DNA of 10,247 bases from Devosia sp. (GTDB lineage Bacteria; Pseudomonadota; Alphaproteobacteria; Rhizobiales; Devosiaceae): the NCBI GenBank assembly GCA_025352765.1, contig JANXSI010000338.1:1-10247 (forward strand), read 5' to 3'. Positions 1-6,727 of this stretch are shown piece after piece. The number at the start of each line of letters is the position of its first letter. Within the stretch, counting starts at the first letter, position 1. The position numbers and the translations under genes are program-made. The notes beneath the pieces are model-generated. The model was not told the origin of the DNA. It was given only the letters and a program-made list of their open reading frames with translations, and searched no databases.

Positions 1-342
1 GATGCGCTGGGGCTGGTGATCTTCACCATCATCGGCTGCAACGTGGCGATCGACATGGGGCAGGCGCCGGTGATCGTCATCGTCGCCGGCATGGTCACCG
101 GGATTGCCGGCGGCATCGTGCGCGACGTGCTGTGCAACGACGTCCCACTGGTGTTTTCGAGCGAACTCTACGCCACGGTGTCGATCGTCACTGGCTGCCT
201 CTACTTCTTCGGCCTGCAATGGGAGTTCGACAGGACGCTGGTGACCGCGGTGGCCGGCGTCGTCGGCTTCGGCTTCCGCATCCTTGCCATCATGTTCCAC
301 TGGGGCATGCCGAAATTCATCTACGACAAGGACCTCAAATGA
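1..342 (+). CDS. TRIC/YicG-type (UPF0126) membrane protein, 3' part only
   Basis: The gene is truncated by the window edge; about 113 C-terminal residues remain, read in frame from base 1 to a TGA. They are mostly hydrophobic, with segments fitting four membrane helices. The hallmark of this family is visible: a Gly-rich stretch ending in GGIVRDVLCNDVP, matching the conserved G-G-x-x-R-D-x-L...P pattern of the trimeric intracellular cation (TRIC) channel / YicG family. Bacterial members are inner-membrane proteins of about 200-210 residues built from two three-helix repeats and are thought to be monovalent cation channels. The fragment corresponds to the second repeat. Its stop overlaps the next ATG (ATGA at 339-342), so it probably heads a three-gene operon. 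Family assignment is fairly sure; transported ion and physiological role are unknown. Confidence 0.82.
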   Translation, partial: DALGLVIFTIIGCNVAIDMGQAPVIVIVAGMVTGIAGGIVRDVLCNDVPLVFSSELYATVSIVTGCLYFFGLQWEFDRTLVTAVAGVVGFGFRILAIMFHWGMPKFIYDKDLK

Positions 343-704
343 GGCCGCAACGGCTGCAGCTGTCGCGCCAGGGCGGCTACAGCCTGCAGGCCGCGTCGCA
401 GGCGCTCAACGGCCTGCCGGCCAAGCGCGTGACGCGCCCGGGCCGATGGGGCAATCCGTTCTCGATCGACGAGACGGCGACAAAGTATGGCCTCGACCAT
501 GATGCGGCGCAGGCCAAGGCCGTGGCGCTGTGCGCCGAGTGGCTGGCCGGAACGCTCGCCACCGCCCTGTCCCCCGGACCGCCGCCGGACCGCGCCGAAA
601 TCCGCACCGAGCTCAGTGGCCACAACCTTGCCTGCTGGTGCCGGCCAGGCACGCCGTGCCACGCCGACATCCTGATTTCCATTGCCAACGAGATCGCAAA
701 ATGA
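339..704 (+). CDS. DUF4326 domain protein
   Basis: The product has 121 residues. The start is the ATG inside the ATGA that overlaps the upstream stop; the reading frame stays open further upstream, but that part lies inside the membrane protein gene and is not believable. Two DUF4326 signatures are present: RVTRPGRWGNPF (residues 30-41) and, near the C-terminus, LSGHNLACWCRPGTPCHAD (92-110). The latter places C99, C101, C107 and H108 close together, which looks like a metal site, but that is inference. A helical stretch with W68 lies between. The domain is known from bacteria and phages, and I know of no established function for it. Its stop overlaps the next start by ATGA (701-704), so it is translationally coupled on both sides. 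There is no signal peptide or membrane segment, so it is probably cytoplasmic. Confidence 0.83.
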   Translation: MRPQRLQLSRQGGYSLQAASQALNGLPAKRVTRPGRWGNPFSIDETATKYGLDHDAAQAKAVALCAEWLAGTLATALSPGPPPDRAEIRTELSGHNLACWCRPGTPCHADILISIANEIAK

Positions 705-1828
705 CCCGTATCGCTTATCTCACCGCCATCGATTTCGGGCCCGGCGAGCTCAAGGTCCTGGCCACAGCCCCGGGCGAGCTCGGCATGAAGCGGCCGCTGC
801 TGGTCGCCGACAAGGGCGTCAAGGCGGCGGGCCTGCTCGACAAGGCGCTGGCCTTCCTGCCGGCTGGAACGCCGCTCTTTCTCGACACGCCGCCCAATCC
901 GACCGAGAGCGCGGTGCATGCCGCCGTGGCGATGTATCGCGCCGAAGGTTGCGACGGCGTCATCGCGCTGGGCGGCGGCTCGCCGATCGATCTCGCCAAG
1001 GGCGTGGCGCTGCTCGGAACGCATGACGGGGCGCTCGAAACGTTCGCGATGATCTATGGCGGGCTCGAGCGGATCACCGCCAGGGTGGCGCCGATGATCG
1101 CCATTCCGACGACCGCGGGCACCGGCGCCGAGGTCGGCCGTGCGGCGCTGCTAACTCTCGACGACGGGCGCAAGCTCGGGATCATTTCGCCGTACCTCAT
1201 CCCCAAGCGCGCCATCTGCGACCCCGAGCTGACGCTGGGGCTGCCCTCGATGCTGACGGCGGCAACCGGGCTCGATGCGCTCAGCCATTGCATCGAGACC
1301 TTTTGCTCGCCGCGCGACAATCCGCCGGCCGAAGCGATCGCGCTCGACGGGGCAGGGCGGATCTGGCGCAATCTTGAGACGGCCTCGAAAACCGGCGGCG
1401 ACCTCAAGGCGCGCACCGAGATGATGATGGGGGCGCTGATGGGGGGGTTGGCGTTCCAGAAGGGACTTGGCGCCGTCCACTCGCTGAGCCATGCGCTGGG
1501 CGGGCTCAAGGACGTGTCGCTGCACCACGGGACGCTGAATGCCATCCTGATGCCGATCGTCGTGCGCTTCAACGCGCCGCAGATTGCGGCCAAGCTCGAC
1601 AAGCTGGTCGCCGCCATGGGGATGGCTCCGGGCATGGACCTTGCGGCCGAACTCGACGCGCTCAACCGGCGCCTCGGCATTCCCGCGGGCCTCAGGGCCG
1701 TCGGTGTCCGCGAGGATCATTTCGACTGGGTGATCGAGCGGGCGCTGGCCGACCACAGCCATGCGACGAACCCGCGGGTGCCGAGCGCGGCGGAGTATCG
1801 GGCGATGCTGAGTGAGGCGATAGGTTAG
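701..1828 (+). CDS. Iron-containing alcohol dehydrogenase, group III (maleylacetate-reductase-like)
   Basis: The product has 375 residues, the usual size for the family. The N-terminal half is a dinucleotide-binding domain with the GGGSPIDLAK motif (residues 91-100) and IPTTAGTGAE (135-144). The C-terminal helical domain supplies the metal ligands. By comparison with E. coli FucO (D196, H200, H263, H277) these are D192 and H196 in GLDALSHC, H260 in AVHSLSH, and H276 in LHHGTLNA. All are intact, so it should be an active NAD(P)-dependent oxidoreductase acting on an alcohol, aldehyde or maleylacetate-type substrate. The sequence does not settle which. The start ATG overlaps the stop of the DUF4326 gene, making this the third and apparently last gene of the operon. 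No aromatic-degradation genes are visible nearby, so the maleylacetate label is only a resemblance. Confidence 0.88.
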   Translation: MTRIAYLTAIDFGPGELKVLATAPGELGMKRPLLVADKGVKAAGLLDKALAFLPAGTPLFLDTPPNPTESAVHAAVAMYRAEGCDGVIALGGGSPIDLAKGVALLGTHDGALETFAMIYGGLERITARVAPMIAIPTTAGTGAEVGRAALLTLDDGRKLGIISPYLIPKRAICDPELTLGLPSMLTAATGLDALSHCIETFCSPRDNPPAEAIALDGAGRIWRNLETASKTGGDLKARTEMMMGALMGGLAFQKGLGAVHSLSHALGGLKDVSLHHGTLNAILMPIVVRFNAPQIAAKLDKLVAAMGMAPGMDLAAELDALNRRLGIPAGLRAVGVREDHFDWVIERALADHSHATNPRVPSAAEYRAMLSEAIG

Positions 1829-1837
1829 CCAGGGTTT

Positions 1838-1938
1838 CCTCCCCCCGCACGCGGGGGGAGGTGCCGCCGGCAGGCGGCGGAGGGGGGCGGCCGCTTGCTC
1901 TGCGCGTGCGGCTCCCCCTCCACCACGCTGCGCGTGGT
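1838..1938. repeat. Mosaic of GC-rich inverted repeats (intergenic repeat element)
   Basis: Three hairpin units lie close together just after the dehydrogenase stop. The first has arms 1838-1848 (cctccccccgc) and 1851-1861. The second has arms 1863-1868 (gccgcc) and 1873-1878. The third has arms 1922-1928 (accacgc) and 1932-1938. An outer pair, ggaggggg (1879-1886) and ccccctcc (1914-1921), could enclose the material between. This composition resembles the short palindromic intergenic repeats scattered through many alphaproteobacterial genomes. It may act as a transcription barrier for the upstream operon, but no T-run follows any hairpin, so I do not call it a classical terminator. Confidence 0.6.
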
Positions 1939-1976
1939 CCCGCCATTCGAGCGTAGCTCTCATGGCCTTCTCACCT

Positions 1977-2001
1977 AAGATCGCTCCACTGGAGCGATCT
2001 T
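1977..2001. repeat. Perfect 25-base palindrome (12-base arms, one-base centre)
   Basis: Arms aagatcgctcca (1977-1988) and tggagcgatctt (1990-2001) are exact reverse complements around a single C at 1989. The element is perfectly self-complementary over 24 of 25 bases and less GC-rich than its surroundings. It lies between two GC-rich hairpin units, so it may be one module of the same intergenic repeat. A hairpin structure or a dimeric regulator site are alternatives. No T-run follows on either strand. Confidence 0.6.
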
Positions 2002-2021
2002 GCCTGCGGCACGGCTCGAAG

Positions 2022-2039
2022 TCCCCCGCAAGCGGGGGA
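2022..2039. repeat. GC-rich hairpin repeat unit (tcccccgc / gcggggga)
   Basis: Arms 2022-2029 and 2032-2039 pair perfectly around an AA loop. The unit resembles the first hairpin of the cluster at 1838-1861, suggesting it is a further or degraded copy of the same repeat family. The remainder of the gap up to the next start (2040-2222) shows no convincing gene. A weak sigma70-like pair, TTTACG at 2061-2066 and ATAGCC at 2084-2089 with a 17-base spacer, could serve the ABC ATPase gene but is too poor to call. Confidence 0.5.
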
Positions 2040-2222
2040 AGGACCCGACTGCGCAACCCCTTTACGCCGTCCGATTTTTGCTGATAGCCTGATCGTTGAT
2101 GAACGCGCCGCCAATGCGGAGTCGTCGGGTCGCCGACCGTGGTTCATCGCCGAGCGAGGGGAAACCTGACCGCGTCGGCCGACGTAATTGCTATTGCCGA
2201 AATTCCGGCGGGGAGATGGGGA

Positions 2223-3281
2223 ATGGGTGCTGTCAGCATCAACGATGTGCGCAAGAGCTACGGCGGCATGGAAGTGCTGCACGGCGTTTCGGTCGACATC
2301 AAGGACGGCGAATTCGTCATCCTCGTGGGCCCCTCGGGCTGCGGAAAATCGACGCTGCTGCGCATGATCGCCGGCCTCGAAGAGATCACCTCGGGCGAGA
2401 TTTCGATCGCCGGCCGGGTGGTCAACAATCTGCCGCCCAAGGATCGCGACATCGCCATGGTGTTCCAGTCCTACGCGCTCTACCCGCACATGACGGTCGA
2501 GCAGAACATGGGCTTTTCGCTGAAGCTGCAGCGGGTCAGCAAGGAAGAGACGCGCCAGCGCGTCGATGCCGCCGCCGCGATCCTCGGGCTCGAACCCTAC
2601 CTGAAGCGCTTCCCGCGGCACCTGTCTGGCGGCCAGCGGCAACGCGTTGCCATGGGCCGCGCCATCGTGCGCAAGCCTGCGGTGTTCCTGTTCGACGAAC
2701 CGCTCAGCAACCTCGATGCCAAGTTGCGCGTGCAGATGCGCTCGGAGATCAAGCAGAACCACATGCGTCTGAAGACGACCACGGTCTACGTGACGCATGA
2801 CCAGATCGAGGCCATGACCATGGCCGACCGGATCGTCGTCATGCATGACGGCGTCATCGAGCAGATCGGCACGCCGCTCGAGCTCTACGACCGCCCGGCC
2901 AATCTGTTCGTCGCCGGCTTCATCGGCTCGCCGGCCATGAACATGCTGACCGGCAAGGTCGAGGGCAACGAGTTCGTGTCCGACAACGGTACGCACATCA
3001 ACCTCAGCATGACGCCGGCCAACTCGTCGGGCCGCACGGTGACGCTGGGCGTGAGGCCCGAGCATTTCGCGCTCGATCCCAACGGCGTGCCGGCCGAGAT
3101 CCTGACTGTCGAGCCGACGGGCTCGGAGACGCAGGTGATTGCCCGCTATGCCGGGCACGAGATCACCGGCGCGTTCCGCGAGCGCATCACGGCGCAGCCG
3201 GGCGAGTCGATCAAGATCACGCCGATCCCGGGCTCGGTGCATCTGTTCGATGCCCAGAGCGGGGCGCGCATCGCGTCGTAA
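2223..3281 (+). CDS. ugpC: CUT1-type sugar ABC transporter ATP-binding protein (UgpC/MalK family)
   Basis: The product has 352 residues and is the ATPase subunit of a carbohydrate importer, acting at the cytoplasmic face of the inner membrane. All nucleotide-binding motifs are intact: Walker A GPSGCGKST (36-44), Q-loop Q82 in VFQSYALYPHM, signature LSGGQRQR (134-141), Walker B VFLFDEP with catalytic E159, and the switch histidine H192. The C-terminal third carries the regulatory OB-fold of the MalK/UgpC/SmoK group, with GVRPEH. The ATG at 2223 is preferred because GGGGAG lies seven bases upstream and homologous ATPases begin at about this point; an in-frame GTG at 2139 has no comparable support. 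No permease or binding-protein gene adjoins it, so it may energise permeases encoded elsewhere. UgpC is the nearest family label; the neighbouring uxuA hints at uronate or other sugar substrates rather than glycerol-3-phosphate. Confidence 0.92.
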   Translation: MGAVSINDVRKSYGGMEVLHGVSVDIKDGEFVILVGPSGCGKSTLLRMIAGLEEITSGEISIAGRVVNNLPPKDRDIAMVFQSYALYPHMTVEQNMGFSLKLQRVSKEETRQRVDAAAAILGLEPYLKRFPRHLSGGQRQRVAMGRAIVRKPAVFLFDEPLSNLDAKLRVQMRSEIKQNHMRLKTTTVYVTHDQIEAMTMADRIVVMHDGVIEQIGTPLELYDRPANLFVAGFIGSPAMNMLTGKVEGNEFVSDNGTHINLSMTPANSSGRTVTLGVRPEHFALDPNGVPAEILTVEPTGSETQVIARYAGHEITGAFRERITAQPGESIKITPIPGSVHLFDAQSGARIAS

Positions 3282-3294
3282 CCGACCGATTGGC

Positions 3295-3319
3295 GGAACC
3301 GGGCGCGGGGTCAAGCGTC
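3295..3319 (+). promoter_or_regulatory. Possible EcfG-type promoter before uxuA (GGAAC-N16-CGTC)
   Basis: GGAAC at 3295-3299 and CGTC at 3316-3319 are separated by 16 bases. This is one base off the alphaproteobacterial general-stress sigma consensus GGAAC-N16/17-CGTT. It sits wholly in the 81-base gap between the ATPase stop and uxuA, at a sensible distance from the uxuA start at 3363. A one-mismatch match can arise by chance at this scale, so this is tentative. Confidence 0.3.
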
Positions 3320-3362
3320 CGGTTCTCTCTTCTTTGCGATCGCGCACGATCGGGGACCTCCC

Positions 3363-4580
3363 ATGCGACAGACCTGGCGCTGGTTCGGACCGGCGGACCT
3401 TGCGAGCATCGACGACATCGTCCAGGCGGGCGCGCAGGGCGTCGTCACGGCGCTGCACCATGTGCCTAACGGCGTGGTGTGGACAGAAGACGAGATTTCA
3501 AAGCGCCAGCAGCAGGTGGCGACGCGCAAGGACGGCTCGCCCTCCGGCATCGGCTGGGACGTGATCGAGAGCCTGCCGGTGTCCGAGGACATCAAGAAGC
3601 AGAAGGGCGAGTGGCGCAGCCACATCGCCAACTACAAGACCTCGCTCGAGAACGTCGCCCGCGCCGGGCTCGACGTGCTCTGCTACAATTTCATGCCGGT
3701 GCTCGACTGGACGCGCACGGATCTGCGCTACCGGCTCGGCAATGGCGGAACCGCAATGCGGTTCGACATCAACGATTTTGCGGCGTTCGACATCCACATC
3801 CTGATGCGGAAGGGCGCGGCGGAGGACTATTCGGAGGCCGTGCGTGACGCGGCGGCGCGGCGGCTCCAGGGCCTCGACGACGCCGCGCGCAAGGTGCTGG
3901 CGCGCAACGTGACGATGGGGCTGCCCGGCTCGACCGAGAGCCTGTCGCTCGAGGACGTGCGGACACATCTGGCGGAGTACGGCAACATCTCGCCCGATCA
4001 GCTGCGGGCGCATTTCGTGGCCTTCCTCGAAGAGGTGGTGCCGGTGGCCGAAAAGCTCGGCATCCGGCTCGGCTGCCACCCGGACGATCCGCCGTTTCCG
4101 CTGCTCGGCCTGCCGCGGGTGATGTCGACCGAGGCGGACTACCGGTTCATGCTCGGGGCGGTGCCGTCCCGTGCCAATGGAATGACGCTCTGCTCGGGTT
4201 CGCTCGGGGCGCGGCCGGATAACGACCTGCCGGGAATGATGCAGCGGTTCGGCGACAAGGTGCACTTTCTGCACCTCCGCAACGTCAAGCGCGACGGGCC
4301 GGAGATTGCCGGATCGTTCTTCGAGGCGGAACACCTCGACGGCGATACCGACATGGTGGCGCTGATCGCCGCGATCATCGCCGAGGAGCGCCGGCGCAAG
4401 GAAGCGGGCCGGGCGGATCACCAGATCCCGATGCGACCCGACCATGGGCAGGACATTCTCGACGACCTGAAGCGGCAGTCGCAGCCGGGCTATCCGACCA
4501 TCGGCCGGCTCAAGGGCCTCGCCGAGCTGCGCGGGGTGACCCGGGCGCTCGAACACGCGCAGTTCGGGCTCAGCGGCTAG
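3363..4580 (+). CDS. uxuA: Mannonate dehydratase
   Basis: The product has 405 residues, close to E. coli UxuA (394). It dehydrates D-mannonate to 2-keto-3-deoxygluconate in the cytoplasmic glucuronate branch of hexuronate degradation. The N-terminus RQTWRWFGPADLASIDDI and the block GVVTALHHVPNGVVW are typical of UxuA. The TIM-barrel metal ligands known from structures of the family can be placed at H239 (GCHPDD), C277 (LCSGS), H304 (HLRNV) and D360 (RPDHGQD). The metal is Mn2+ or Fe2+. The start ATG has GGGGA about seven bases upstream. The gene follows the sugar ABC ATPase by 81 bases, so co-transcription is possible, though a separate promoter may lie in the gap. No uxuB, uxaC or regulator gene is beside it. 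The stop shares the bases CTAG with the stop of the opposing deacylase gene. Confidence 0.96.
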   Translation: MRQTWRWFGPADLASIDDIVQAGAQGVVTALHHVPNGVVWTEDEISKRQQQVATRKDGSPSGIGWDVIESLPVSEDIKKQKGEWRSHIANYKTSLENVARAGLDVLCYNFMPVLDWTRTDLRYRLGNGGTAMRFDINDFAAFDIHILMRKGAAEDYSEAVRDAAARRLQGLDDAARKVLARNVTMGLPGSTESLSLEDVRTHLAEYGNISPDQLRAHFVAFLEEVVPVAEKLGIRLGCHPDDPPFPLLGLPRVMSTEADYRFMLGAVPSRANGMTLCSGSLGARPDNDLPGMMQRFGDKVHFLHLRNVKRDGPEIAGSFFEAEHLDGDTDMVALIAAIIAEERRRKEAGRADHQIPMRPDHGQDILDDLKRQSQPGYPTIGRLKGLAELRGVTRALEHAQFGLSG

Positions 4581-5716
4581 TCCTCGAGCAGGTAGCCGCG
4601 ACGGGTCGGCAGCGGCGTGGTGCCGACGATCTTGGCGATGCCTTCGCCGCGCGTCACGTATTTGCGCAGCGTGCGACTGAGCACCAGCCCATCGGTGCCG
4701 GCAAGGATCGGCGTGCGCCCGAGGAAGGCATCGGGTCCATCGAGCGCGATGAGGTCGGCGACGGCATCGCCCTTGCGGATGCGCTGGCCCAGGTCGACCC
4801 GGTAGGCGAGCAGGCCCGGCCGGTCGACCTTGACAAGGTCGGTCGCCTCGAACGGCGTGGCGCTGCACAGCCGTTCGGGTGTCGGTCCCGGGTCGGCGGC
4901 AATCAGCCCGCGGCCGGCGAGAAAGCCGAAGAGGCGCAGCGCGTCCTGCTCGCCGAAATGGTCGAAACTGTCGGCGGCGCCACGATATTCGAGCGTCGCG
5001 GTGGCGCTCGGCATGGGCACGGGCTTGCCCGGATTGGCCTGGGCGACCTTGCGATAGAGCAGCGGCAGGACTTCGTCGAAGGAGCCGCCGCCGCTGTCGG
5101 CAGCGGTCAGCACGGCGGCAGCTCCCATCCAGTCGGCGAGGTCCTGCAACTCGGGCATCAGTTCGGGGGAGGTGAAGATGTGCAGCAGCGAGTCGCTGTC
5201 GCAGTGCAGGTCGAGCACAAACTCCGCGTCGTGCGCTTCCTTGAGCAGGAACAGCCGCAACTGTTCGGGGGCGGTGCGCGGCTGCTGGGCGTCGATCCAC
5301 TGCGCCACGGCCTTGCGGATCAGGTTGACGTTGAAGCGCTCGTCGTCGCCGAGGCGACCGGCGAGCTGCGTGCGGATCATGGCGAAGAGGTCGGGCCACT
5401 GCCGGTTGTAGTTGACGCCGCTGGCGATGTCGGAGCGGCCGAGGTGGCGGCGCTGCACGAAATTGGACATGCCGAACGGGTTGGCCATCGGGATGACGAC
5501 GAAGCGCGCCTGCAACAGGCCCTGATCGTCGGCGGTGCGCAGCATCGGCAGGAGGTGGTGCAGCACCATGGTGCCGGGTTGCTCATCGGCGTGGAGGGCG
5601 GCCTGCAGATAGACCTTCTCGGGCGCGTCGGCCGGGCCGATCCGATAGAAATTGAGCTCGGTCGTTACCCCCGGCGTGTCGCCGCGCAGTTTCAGCGTTT
5701 CGAGCTTGAAGGTCAT
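4577..5716 (-). CDS. Succinylglutamate desuccinylase / aspartoacylase family zinc deacylase
   Basis: The product has 379 residues and belongs to the M14-type AstE/AspA deacylases, which cleave N-acylated amino acids or related amides. Zinc ligands are visible as H42 and E45 in LHADEQPGT and H171 in DLHCDSDSL. N103 and R105 in VNYNRQWPDL match the substrate-binding N-x-N-R, and E243 in TATLEYRG is the probable general base. The last 90 or so residues form a beta-rich domain resembling a lipoyl/barrel-sandwich fold. The ATG at 5716 is chosen because AGGGAG lies four bases upstream; the frame stays open to 5791 without a better site. A solitary amino-acid binding protein is encoded 149 bases upstream on the same strand, so the substrate may be an acylated amino acid, for example in ectoine- or arginine-type catabolism. 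That link is inference, and AstE itself is not implied. Confidence 0.85.
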   Translation of the reverse strand: MTFKLETLKLRGDTPGVTTELNFYRIGPADAPEKVYLQAALHADEQPGTMVLHHLLPMLRTADDQGLLQARFVVIPMANPFGMSNFVQRRHLGRSDIASGVNYNRQWPDLFAMIRTQLAGRLGDDERFNVNLIRKAVAQWIDAQQPRTAPEQLRLFLLKEAHDAEFVLDLHCDSDSLLHIFTSPELMPELQDLADWMGAAAVLTAADSGGGSFDEVLPLLYRKVAQANPGKPVPMPSATATLEYRGAADSFDHFGEQDALRLFGFLAGRGLIAADPGPTPERLCSATPFEATDLVKVDRPGLLAYRVDLGQRIRKGDAVADLIALDGPDAFLGRTPILAGTDGLVLSRTLRKYVTRGEGIAKIVGTTPLPTRRGYLLED

Positions 5717-5842
5717 GGCGCTCCCTGTCCCGGCCCGGGGCACACGCCGCATCGGGCGCGGCGAGATGAAAACTAAAGGATCAAGAGCCACAAGACGAGG
5801 GCGTTGAACAGGTTTTCAATCGAATGCAGGTGAGGTGAGCGG

Positions 5843-5860
5843 GGCGGCCGGTCGGCCGCC
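5843..5860 (-). terminator. Terminator-like GC hairpin after the binding-protein gene
   Basis: Arms ggcggcc (5843-5849) and ggccgcc (5854-5860) pair perfectly around a four-base loop, starting five bases past the stop codon of the minus-strand binding-protein gene. No T-run follows on that strand, so it may only attenuate or stabilise the 3' end rather than terminate efficiently. The remaining gap to the deacylase start (5717-5842) shows no gene. Confidence 0.4.
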
Positions 5861-5865
5861 GGGCC

Positions 5866-6618
5866 TCAGTTCGGCTTGAAATAGGGCGCGGGTCCGAGAT
5901 CGGGGAAGTATTTGGCGATCAGGGCGTCGAGCCAGCCATCGGCTTTTACCGCCGCCAGCGCCGTGTTGAGCTTGCCCTTGAGATCGGTGTCGGCCTTGCG
6001 CACGCCGATGGCGGCGCCCTTGCCGATCGGGATGTCGGGCCCGTCGGACTTCAGCGCGCCGTTCGAAGCGGCGACCTGTTCGTCGACATAGGAGCCCTCG
6101 GCCAGATAGAGGTCGAGCGTGCCGGCATTGAGGTCGGCAATCGCCTGGTCGGCGTCGACGGCGATGATGGTGTTGTCGGCCTTGAGGCTCTGCAGGTAAC
6201 TCGCCTGGGCGGAGCCCGACGGGGCACCGAGCTTCAGCCCCTTGAGGGCGGAGTAGTCGTAGAGCTTGCCCGCGACCGAGAGATAGTTGGAGGGATCGGG
6301 CGGGAAATACTCGTCGGTGAAGTCGATGGTCTTCAGCCGGTCGTCGGTGATCGTCATGTCGGAGACGATGGCGTCGTAATTGCTGGCCGTGAGGTTGGCG
6401 ATCAGCGTGTCCCACTCGTTGGTGACCCAGACGCACTCGAGGCCGGCGCGCTTGCAGAGCTCGTTGCCGAGGTCGATGTCGAAGCCGCTGACCTTGCCGG
6501 CATCGTCGAGCGTGTTGAAGGGCGGGTAGGCGCCTTCGGTCGCGAGCTTGATGGGGGCAGCGGATGCGCCGAGGCTCAGCAGCAGGCTCAGCAGCGCCGA
6601 AAGGATCAGCCGGGTCAT
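5866..6618 (-). CDS. Periplasmic amino acid ABC transporter substrate-binding protein (SBP_bac_3)
   Basis: The product has 250 residues, the usual size for a lysine/arginine/ornithine-type binding protein. Residues 1 to about 20 form a signal peptide: a basic start, a Leu-rich core, and cleavage after ASA. The mature N-terminus IKLATEGAYPPFNTLDDAG, the two cysteines in ELCKRAGLEC (a disulfide in LAO/HisJ proteins), and TITDDRLKTIDFTDEY with its ligand-carboxylate arginine are characteristic. Three ATG codons occur in a row (6624, 6621, 6618); the last is chosen because GAGGAG sits six bases before it, whereas it abuts the first. No permease or ATPase genes of the polar amino acid class adjoin it, so its membrane partners are elsewhere or it has a sensing role. 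The ligand cannot be named from sequence; a basic or polar amino acid is likely. Confidence 0.9.
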   Translation of the reverse strand: MTRLILSALLSLLLSLGASAAPIKLATEGAYPPFNTLDDAGKVSGFDIDLGNELCKRAGLECVWVTNEWDTLIANLTASNYDAIVSDMTITDDRLKTIDFTDEYFPPDPSNYLSVAGKLYDYSALKGLKLGAPSGSAQASYLQSLKADNTIIAVDADQAIADLNAGTLDLYLAEGSYVDEQVAASNGALKSDGPDIPIGKGAAIGVRKADTDLKGKLNTALAAVKADGWLDALIAKYFPDLGPAPYFKPN

Positions 6619-6727
6619 CATCATCTCCTCGCCATCGGGCCGCAAGACCGGAGGGGCACGCTGTCGCGGTCGGGCGCCGCCGTCAATCGAAGACGCGCGA
6701 CGTGGTTTCTGCTGCACCCAGACGAGC

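Noticed and set aside
132..338. Upstream extension of the DUF4326 frame
   Set aside because: The extra residues are an Arg-rich shadow of the membrane protein gene; the overlapping ATG at 339 gives a sensible domain boundary.
1838..1861. First GC hairpin as an intrinsic terminator for the dehydrogenase operon
   Set aside because: The stem is strong, but the bases after it are GTGCCG with no T-run; better treated as part of the repeat cluster.
2139..2222. GTG start for the ABC ATPase 28 codons upstream
   Set aside because: The added segment has no similarity to ATPase N-termini, and the ATG at 2223 has a good ribosome site and fits family length.
1971..3461. Long minus-strand open frame (496 codons) antisense to the ABC ATPase gene
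   Set aside because: Composition is Arg/His/Asp-rich with no recognisable motif; the + strand gene has every ABC motif. It is a by-product of high GC at third codon positions.
3498..5399. Long minus-strand open frame (633 codons) antisense to uxuA and overlapping the deacylase gene
   Set aside because: It is very rich in Arg, Ala, Pro and His, as out-of-frame readings of GC-rich genes are. It runs opposite a clear uxuA and in another frame of the deacylase, and shows no domain I recognise.
6663..6686. TTGACG on the minus strand as a -35 for the binding-protein gene
   Set aside because: The matching -10 position reads CAGCGT, which is not promoter-like, so only half a promoter is present.
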